Shown: piece by piece, positions 13,926-18,852 of the stretch
How the letters are laid out: the number at the start of each line of letters is the position of its first letter
Position numbering within the stretch: position 1 is the first letter of the stretch
Source of the DNA: Candidatus Moraniibacteriota bacterium
GTDB lineage: Bacteria > Patescibacteriota > Minisyncoccia > Moranbacterales > UBA1568
Direction of reading: 5' to 3'
Assembly (NCBI GenBank): GCA_017992575.1
Contig: JAGOOJ010000009.1
Location: 1 to 18,852, forward strand
DNA: 18,852 nt
Notes under the pieces: model-generated
Databases searched by the model: none
What the model was told of the DNA's origin: nothing
The model's input: only the letters and a program-made list of their open reading frames with translations
Program-made: the position numbers and the translations under genes

Positions 13926-15189
13926 GGACGCGGTATTTGTAGCGCTTTTAGCGATGATTTTTCTGCTTCCTTTTGCAACCGTAAAAATTTCTTTTTTTGG
14001 TATCCCTTTCTATCTTCCAGAAATAGCCATTCTGGTTGCCCTTGGTTTTTTTGCACTTACTTCTGATAAGGAGAAGATATTTTCTGTATCGAAGAAACTT
14101 TTTTTTAGAGATGTTTTCGCTACCGTGGGAGTATCTCTTTTTATTATCGGAACCATTCTTTCATTGTTGATGCATCCGTTTTCGTTGACATCTGTCGGTA
14201 TGCTCAAATCATGGTTTTTCTTTCCAGTCCTTGCTGCTTGGCTTCTTTTTTTCGAAGCTGAAGATTTAAAAAAATGGCATACCATAATTTTTTCTTGGTT
14301 TATTGTTTTGGTTGTTACCGCCATCAGTAGTCTCTCTTTCGTTGTCCTGCACATTTTGACATTTGATGGTCGTCTTGCCGGTATGTATAGCTCGCCAAAC
14401 TTTCTGGCTTTTTTTGTGGCGCCAGCATCACTCCTCGCACTTTATTTATGGGATACTTTTTTGGTAAGGGATTGGAGGGACTGTTTTAAGAAAGGATTGT
14501 TATTCCTTGGTAGTGTAGTAGCTCTCCTGTGCCTTTTCTTTACACATTCCTATGGTACGTGGGGCGCTGTTGCGTTGGGGCTTCTCTTGTTTCTCTTCGG
14601 ACGACTCTCTTTGCTTCGATTTCGAAAAAAGACATTTCTTTTACTCGTAGTGTGTATTGCTGTTTTGTTTTTTGTCTACGGTATAGAAAATGGAAGTGAA
14701 AAATGGCAAGCCCTTTATTCATTAGATGAGCGATCATCATTTTCTTCGCGATTGATGATTTGGCAGTCAGCAGGAAAAATAATTTCTGACAATCCATTTT
14801 TAGGAATTGGCGTGGGAAGGTTTCAGGAAGTGTATCTTAGTTATCAGCAGTACTTTCCACCCTATCTGGAATGGGCCGTCCCACAGCCTCATAATGTTTA
14901 TTTGGCTCTTTGGTTGAGTTCAGGAAGTATCGGCTTGTTTGGCTTCATTTTACTTATTACCCGACTCATGTATATTTCTGGAAGAACGTTTTTGATAAAT
15001 AAAAAAGAAGAGCCTCGTTTAGGGGCCCTTCTTATCTGTTCTCTTTTGCTTCTTTTTTTGGTTTCTGGAATAGTGGACACCCCCTATTTTAAGAACGATC
15101 TAACTATCGCTTTCTTTTTGCTTATAGGATTGGGTTTTGCACGAGAAAGCCAATCAAAAAACGTTGCGAGTGATGAGCAAGAAAGATGA
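13906..15189 (+). CDS. Second O-antigen polymerase/ligase-like membrane protein
   Basis: A 427-residue hydrophobic protein starting MTKKIPKDAVFVALLAM; the ATG at 13906 is chosen because upstream in-frame residues fall inside the previous gene and read as hydrophilic shadow. It follows the same plan as its neighbour: AGMYSSPNFLAFFVAP (158-173), THSYGTWGA (213-221), SRLMIWQSA (281-289), NPFLGIGVGRF (296-306) and PHNVYLALWLSSGSIG (328-343). This supports membership in the Wzy_C superfamily. Together the pair could provide one polymerase and one ligase, or a polymerase for each of two glycans. It is convergent with the minus-strand beta-propeller gene: only two bases separate the stop codons, and no terminator hairpin is evident in the junction. 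Confidence 0.83.
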   Translation: MTKKIPKDAVFVALLAMIFLLPFATVKISFFGIPFYLPEIAILVALGFFALTSDKEKIFSVSKKLFFRDVFATVGVSLFIIGTILSLLMHPFSLTSVGMLKSWFFFPVLAAWLLFFEAEDLKKWHTIIFSWFIVLVVTAISSLSFVVLHILTFDGRLAGMYSSPNFLAFFVAPASLLALYLWDTFLVRDWRDCFKKGLLFLGSVVALLCLFFTHSYGTWGAVALGLLLFLFGRLSLLRFRKKTFLLLVVCIAVLFFVYGIENGSEKWQALYSLDERSSFSSRLMIWQSAGKIISDNPFLGIGVGRFQEVYLSYQQYFPPYLEWAVPQPHNVYLALWLSSGSIGLFGFILLITRLMYISGRTFLINKKEEPRLGALLICSLLLLFLVSGIVDTPYFKNDLTIAFFLLIGLGFARESQSKNVASDEQER

Positions 15190-15191
15190 TG

Positions 15192-16331
15192 CTAGAGGTC
15201 TATCTGGTAGAGCCGTTTTGTGAGGCGATCAGTGAAGTACAACACATCTTCGCTTGGTGAAAGAAAGAGATCACTGCTATCAAAACTTTGGGTGCTTTCT
15301 TTGAGTGTGATAAGTCGAGTCTTTTTTCCAGTGAGCAGGTCAACTTTCCAAAAAGTGTCTTTGGTAAAAAGCGGTTTTGAAAAATAATCATCCGGAAGAA
15401 TGGCTTCTTCTGGGATACCACCGGGGAGTGCATAATAGAGAGTGTGACTGTCTTTGGACCAGGCTGTTTTTGAAATAAGGGTAGGGATGGAAAGTGATTG
15501 AGTAGCACCGGTGGCGAGAGAGATTGTTTGGAGATCAATTTTAGTTTCAGCAGAGTTGCTTCCACTGACCAGAGCAGTCTCTCCGTTTGGTGCCCAAGAA
15601 TATTCCCCGCCCCAAGCGCCTGTAAAAATCGTGCGCCGATTTTCTCCGACGGCGCTGACAGCTTCAAGTGCAGACTGGTTTTTTGCTGTGGGCCGAGGCC
15701 AAAAAGAAACGAGGCTACTATGCGGAACGGTGGAGAGATAGTAGTCACTCATCCCAAGATTGGTGAGAACTTTCCATTCGCTCCCATCAGGATTGGCTAT
15801 GTTAAGGGTTCGTATTTTAGTTAGGCTATCGGTATATTGGTAGAAGATTTTTTCTCCCAGGTTGTCCCAGGTGAGGCGTGACATTTCTTCTTTGAGTGGG
15901 GTAAGGGATTTGTTTCCCAAGGTAGCCAGGTACCAGAGTGTTCTGCCACTAGAGTTTTGTATAAGGAGGAGGACTTTGTCTTGCTTGCCCGACCAGAGGA
16001 CGCGTGTGACCAGTCCTGGGAAATTGCTCATGAGGATGGTTTTGTTTCGTCCTTCGAGAGTCGCTTTTTTGAGGGACTGATCATCGAGAGAGTAATAATA
16101 CACAAGTGCATCTCCTCCAAGGGTAGCACCGATCAGATTTTCGTTGATGGCATTTTTGACTCGAGTCTCCCCTGTTGGGAGGAGACCGATTATCTCTGTT
16201 TGGTCAGCCTTTTTTTTGGGATCAGCACTCGGGTCGTTAACGTTGTTTTTGAAAGCAAAATTATAGGCGCCGAGAGAGATAAGAACAAGTACGAAGAGAC
16301 TGAGAGAAAAGTAAAAAAACTTTTTTGCCAT
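15192..16331 (-). CDS. Membrane-anchored beta-propeller (TolB/WD40-like) protein of unknown function
   Basis: A 379-residue protein with an N-terminal membrane helix (about 6-26) after MAKKFF, so the bulk is outside the cytoplasm. The rest is beta-rich with recurring TolB/PD40-like blades: VLWSGKQDKVLLLI (111-124), LTWDNLGEKIFYQY (153-166), YSWAPNGETALVSG (244-257), TAWSKDSHTLYYAL (289-302) and LFLSPSEDVLYFTD (355-368), suggesting five to seven blades. There is no cysteine and no catalytic motif. It lies 34 bases downstream of the pilin-M15 gene on the same strand, with GTAGGT before its ATG as a possible ribosome site, so the two are likely co-transcribed. Propellers commonly act as protein or ligand binding platforms; a scaffold for the upstream protein is a guess only. 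Confidence 0.72.
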   Translation of the reverse strand: MAKKFFYFSLSLFVLVLISLGAYNFAFKNNVNDPSADPKKKADQTEIIGLLPTGETRVKNAINENLIGATLGGDALVYYYSLDDQSLKKATLEGRNKTILMSNFPGLVTRVLWSGKQDKVLLLIQNSSGRTLWYLATLGNKSLTPLKEEMSRLTWDNLGEKIFYQYTDSLTKIRTLNIANPDGSEWKVLTNLGMSDYYLSTVPHSSLVSFWPRPTAKNQSALEAVSAVGENRRTIFTGAWGGEYSWAPNGETALVSGSNSAETKIDLQTISLATGATQSLSIPTLISKTAWSKDSHTLYYALPGGIPEEAILPDDYFSKPLFTKDTFWKVDLLTGKKTRLITLKESTQSFDSSDLFLSPSEDVLYFTDRLTKRLYQIDL

Positions 16332-16365
16332 ACCTACAAGTGAATGAAGTTAAAATACCCACTGA

Positions 16366-17319
16366 TCAATTTGGGAAGATGAGATGCAGGTGATCGGCGG
16401 TAGTAGCAGGGCCACAACTGACACTTTTTCCATTTTTGTCTTCACACATAGAGGTTCCAGCGGTGCCATTAGGGGCAATGGCTCCAGCTTTTACAAAAGC
16501 ATCCATAAGAGCTTGTGACTTCGCCTTATTGGCAGGAGCGCTGGTATCAATATCGATAGCTCTGCCTTGGTAGTGAGCTGAAGAACTACTATGCGGTCCG
16601 CCACTAATACTGGTGACCGTGTAAGAGAGAACCTTGGCAACGGCGAGCATGGCAGCGAGCATTGTATTGCTTAACTTAGTCTTTTCATAGCATCCGATGG
16701 GATTGACGCCTACTTTGTTACAAGCAAAGGAACATCTGTCCGCTCGTTCTCCGTCGGCAATATTTTGAATACTAGTCAATGGAGAAACCACCCCCGATGA
16801 ACTTTTACAGTCTCCACCCGGAAGAAGGGTGATGTTTGGATTTACGAGAATCTGTTTGGCTAAATCACTGTCACTGCCCGTAGGAAGTGAAGCGAGACTG
16901 ATACTTGGTGCCGGAGCATTCGTGACCGTGACCGTTGGGAGTCCTTTGAGGCTAATCTGTACTAAATCAGGATTAATAATGTACAAGATCAACCAGGCGG
17001 ACAGAGCAATGACTAGACCTATGAGAGAATCGTAAATAATGCCCTTGGCCGTTCCCATAGAAGCCGTGTTTCCGGCGCTGGTCAGGTACATGAACCCTCC
17101 AACAGAGACCATGAGGACCGCGGAGAGGGTAACGATGACCAAAGCTGCTTTATAGATGGCACTGACGTACCCAGGGAGGTCACTTCCTTTAATATTATTA
17201 GTGAAAGGAATTTTTTCCAGGAGCTGGTAATCCAGTGCTTGGGCGACTGGTGTGGCCAACGAGAGACTCAGCACGAGAAATGAAAAAACGAAAAAGAAAA
17301 CCTGTTTATTTATTTTCAT
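16366..17319 (-). CDS. Exported T4SS pilin-like / M15-type peptidase fusion protein
   Basis: A 317-residue protein. A signal peptide (about 1-29, ending PVAQALD) is followed by two membrane helices (about 53-80 and 93-115) with the conserved SAGNTASMGTAKGIIYDSL between them and IINP after them, the pattern of VirB2/TrbC-like T4SS pilin domains common in Patescibacteria. After a Pro/Ser-rich linker (127-150) comes a Cys-rich domain ending in an M15-like metallopeptidase: AHYQGRAIDID (248-258) gives His249 and Asp256 as zinc ligands, and DHLH (309-312) supplies the third ligand His312 with Asp309 as likely base, as in T5-endolysin-type enzymes. Such domains cut peptidoglycan stem peptides. Six cysteines outside the membrane suggest disulfides. 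It has its own predicted promoter and is followed by the beta-propeller gene. The activity and target (own or another cell's wall) are inferred. Confidence 0.8.
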   Translation of the reverse strand: MKINKQVFFFVFSFLVLSLSLATPVAQALDYQLLEKIPFTNNIKGSDLPGYVSAIYKAALVIVTLSAVLMVSVGGFMYLTSAGNTASMGTAKGIIYDSLIGLVIALSAWLILYIINPDLVQISLKGLPTVTVTNAPAPSISLASLPTGSDSDLAKQILVNPNITLLPGGDCKSSSGVVSPLTSIQNIADGERADRCSFACNKVGVNPIGCYEKTKLSNTMLAAMLAVAKVLSYTVTSISGGPHSSSSAHYQGRAIDIDTSAPANKAKSQALMDAFVKAGAIAPNGTAGTSMCEDKNGKSVSCGPATTADHLHLIFPN

Positions 17320-17346
17320 ACTTCAAAAAGAGTAATAACTACAACG

Positions 17347-17359
17347 ATAGTATACCACA
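17347..17359 (-). promoter_or_regulatory. Extended -10 promoter of the pilin-M15 gene
   Basis: TGTGGTATACTAT on the minus strand (17359-17347): TGn extension and TATACT, about 30 bases before the ATG at 17319. It is 12 of 13 identical to the element before the PBP1A gene and lies immediately after the nrdB terminator. No good -35 is seen; that position falls in the terminator. Confidence 0.55.
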
Positions 17360-17366
17360 TTTTTGT

Positions 17367-17394
17367 AAAGAAAAATCCCGAGTGTTTCTCGGGA
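17367..17394 (-). terminator. Intrinsic terminator after nrdB
   Basis: TCCCGAG (17376-17382), loop TGTTT, CTCGGGA (17388-17394): a perfect GC-rich 7-bp stem. On the minus strand it is followed by TTTTTCTTT (17375-17367). It sits 35 bases beyond the nrdB stop and separates nrdAB from the pilin-M15 transcript. Confidence 0.88.
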
Positions 17395-17428
17395 TAATTT
17401 TTCTGAAGGAGATTCTGAGAGGAAGAAT

Positions 17429-18472
17429 TTAAAAATCCCAACTCCCATTCATGCTGGTTGACTGGGTATAGTTGACGACCGTCGTTTCAAAGAAATTACC
17501 TTTGTCGCCATTGGTGTCTTGAAGCCGGTCGAGGTGTTTGTAGGGATTCGTGACCGCATCAGGATATAACGGAGCGATATTGAGCATGGCCAAGCGGTTA
17601 TTGGCGAGCCACTTGGTGTACCCTTCGGTGGTTTCGCCATTGATACCTGGGATACGATTACCGAGGATATGCTTGCTCCACTCAATTTCTTGGTTTACAG
17701 CCTCAGTCATCATCTCCTTGATGATAGCTTCGTTATAAATATGAGGAAATTCTCGGTGAATTTCTCGGATAATATTGGCAAAAATGGTGACATGGGTTAG
17801 TTCATCACGACGGATATAGGCAATCATGCGTCCAGTAGCAAGCATCTTCATATGATCAACGAGAGTGTCAAAAAAGGCAAACCCATTGTAGAAATAGAGT
17901 GATTCTAGCAGAAAATTGGCCACAATTCCCCGGAAAAAGGTTTCATCAGAGGGCTTATCAACAAAATCTTGATAAATTTGGCCAATATACTTGTTGCGAG
18001 CCAGGAGGGTTTCGTCGGTACGCCAGAAATAATAGATTTCGTCTCGTTCGTTGCTATCGACGACGGATTCGAGAATAGTAGCGTAGGACTGCGAGTGGAT
18101 AGCTTCTTGGTAGGCCTGAATAGAGAGGATGAGATTCACCTCAGGGGAAGTCACATAGTCAGCGAAATGAGGCAAATTTACGGTTTGGATAGAATCAAGG
18201 AAGATAAGAAAAGAAAGAATCCCCTTGTAGGCCTTCTGTTCTTCTGGGGTGAGATCAGAGTGAAACATGCGAGCATCGTCTTTGAGTCCAGAAACCTTTT
18301 CTGGAACCCAAAAATTGCCAATCATGACCTGGTAGAGAGATTTGGCCCAGGGGTATTTGGTGGCATTAAGGTTGAAAAGGCCTGTGGTAGCGCCTTTAAT
18401 AATTGTCCGGACCTCAACGGCGTCATCCCCTTTTGGGTTAAACATGAGGTTTCTTTGCATTTCTTCGGTCAT
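17429..18472 (-). CDS. nrdB: Class I ribonucleotide reductase beta subunit
   Basis: A 347-residue diiron protein when started at the ATG at 18472; a TTG at 18496 would add eight residues and neither has a ribosome site, so the start is uncertain. Counting from the TTG, the metal ligands are Asp101 (in LIFLDSIQ), Glu131 and His134 (QEAIHSQSY), Glu198 (FLLESLYFYNGFAF), Glu232 and His235 (RRDELTH), and the radical-bearing Tyr138 is present, so a classic tyrosyl-radical enzyme is expected rather than a Tyr-less variant. The C-terminus SWDF resembles tails that dock into the alpha subunit. It supplies the radical for reduction of ribonucleotides to deoxyribonucleotides. It follows nrdA on the same strand and ends in a strong terminator. 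nrdF is an alternative label; the subclass was not resolved. Confidence 0.95.
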   Translation of the reverse strand: MTEEMQRNLMFNPKGDDAVEVRTIIKGATTGLFNLNATKYPWAKSLYQVMIGNFWVPEKVSGLKDDARMFHSDLTPEEQKAYKGILSFLIFLDSIQTVNLPHFADYVTSPEVNLILSIQAYQEAIHSQSYATILESVVDSNERDEIYYFWRTDETLLARNKYIGQIYQDFVDKPSDETFFRGIVANFLLESLYFYNGFAFFDTLVDHMKMLATGRMIAYIRRDELTHVTIFANIIREIHREFPHIYNEAIIKEMMTEAVNQEIEWSKHILGNRIPGINGETTEGYTKWLANNRLAMLNIAPLYPDAVTNPYKHLDRLQDTNGDKGNFFETTVVNYTQSTSMNGSWDF

Positions 18473-18541
18473 ATTTTTGAGAATGTTGAATATCAATTTT
18501 GGTGCTTAGAATGGGGTTTTTTACACTCCAAACTCTTCTTG

Positions 18542-18852
18542 CTACCCACTACAGCTGACGCAATTTTCTTTGATTTCAGCGGAAAGACTGCGGACATAGT
18601 AGACTGTTTTGATACCATCTTCCCAGGCCTTCATGTAGTAGCTATACAGCTGGGCAGGACTGACACGCGAAGGGTCAATCATCCATTCGAAGGAGATGGA
18701 CTGGTCAATCCAGGGGTAGATGACCGCCATCATATCGATGACGTCATTCATATCCATATTGATGTACTCTTTGTAGTACCAGAAGTTTTCTTTGGAGAGC
18801 TTCGGGGCGACACGGAGGGTGGGTGCCGAAAGGTTGGTTTCGACGAAAAACT
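18542..18852 (-). CDS. nrdA: Ribonucleotide reductase alpha subunit, C-terminal fragment
   Basis: The minus-strand frame is open from the right window edge to TAG at 18544-18542, giving the last 102 or so residues of a larger protein. The segment VAPKLSKENFWYYKEYIN precedes the MMAVIYPWIDQSISFEW stretch, then SPAQLYSYYMKAWEDGIKT and VYYVRS, matching the end of the class I alpha-subunit barrel. The chain ends CVSCSG, the redox-active Cys pair on the mobile tail that re-reduces the active site and is itself reduced by thioredoxin or glutaredoxin. The gene starts beyond the window. About 70 bases lie between its stop and the preferred nrdB ATG, with no terminator, so nrdA-nrdB form one unit. Confidence 0.93.
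   Translation of the reverse strand, partial: FFVETNLSAPTLRVAPKLSKENFWYYKEYINMDMNDVIDMMAVIYPWIDQSISFEWMIDPSRVSPAQLYSYYMKAWEDGIKTVYYVRSLSAEIKENCVSCSG

Noticed and set aside
15200..15748. 182-codon minus-strand frame overlapping the beta-propeller gene
   Set aside because: Same strand, different frame within a coherent propeller protein; no recognisable domain of its own.
1..18852. UGA recoded as an amino acid, as in some Patescibacteria
   Set aside because: UGA ends several genes exactly where the families end, for example in the ATGA overlap at 12642-12645.
1..18852. CRISPR arrays, tRNA or rRNA genes, insertion sequences
   Set aside because: No spaced direct repeats, cloverleaf-like stretches, rRNA motifs or transposase-like proteins were seen in the coding or non-coding parts.

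Overview
This window looks like the chromosomal replication-origin neighbourhood of a small-genome bacterium of the Candidate Phyla Radiation (Patescibacteria), most likely a Parcubacteria/Moranbacteria-type lineage. That is inference. It rests on: a compact dnaA-dnaN-DUF721 block with no recF, gyrB or mnmE/mnmG alongside; a type IV secretion pilin-like module typical of these phyla; many overlapping genes; weak or missing Shine-Dalgarno sites; and moderate AT richness. UGA is used as an ordinary stop (for example at 12643-12645, 15187-15189 and 16366-16368), which argues against the UGA-recoding lineages (Gracilibacteria/SR1).

Layout. (1) 1-1561: two overlapping plus-strand ATP-grasp ligases, the first cut by the window edge. 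(2) 1661-4231: a class A penicillin-binding protein with a C-terminal Ig-like tail. It converges on a DUF721/DciA-like gene so tightly that the two stop codons share a CTAG, and its intrinsic terminator lies inside the opposing gene. (3) 7359-4228, minus strand: dnaA, dnaN and the DciA-like gene. The 265-base dnaA-dnaN gap carries a phased array of DnaA-box-like sites and a box / spacer / TAA-triplet / AT-rich block resembling the bacterial origin unwinding element. GC skew changes sign beside it, so this gap is the best oriC candidate. A second DnaA-box cluster lies upstream of dnaA. (4) 7690-9471, plus strand: rpmH, rnpA, yidC and khpB (jag), the classic origin-flanking cluster. (5) 9498-15189, plus strand: a surface-polysaccharide operon with a Wzx-like flippase, two GT2 glycosyltransferases and two O-antigen polymerase/ligase-like membrane proteins, linked by short gaps or overlaps. 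(6) 17319-15192, minus strand: an exported pilin-like/M15 peptidase fusion followed by a membrane-anchored beta-propeller protein. (7) 18852-17429, minus strand: the end of nrdA and a complete nrdB (class I ribonucleotide reductase), closed by a clear terminator.

Functional picture. Replication initiation (DnaA, clamp, probable helicase loader) sits back to back with translation, RNA-processing and membrane-insertion genes. These are flanked by envelope genes: peptidoglycan synthesis, polysaccharide export and polymerisation, and a putative wall-cutting pilin-like protein. The most interesting items are the pilin-M15 fusion, the candidate oriC architecture, and the terminator buried inside the DciA-like gene. 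All calls come from reading the sequence; no database search was run.
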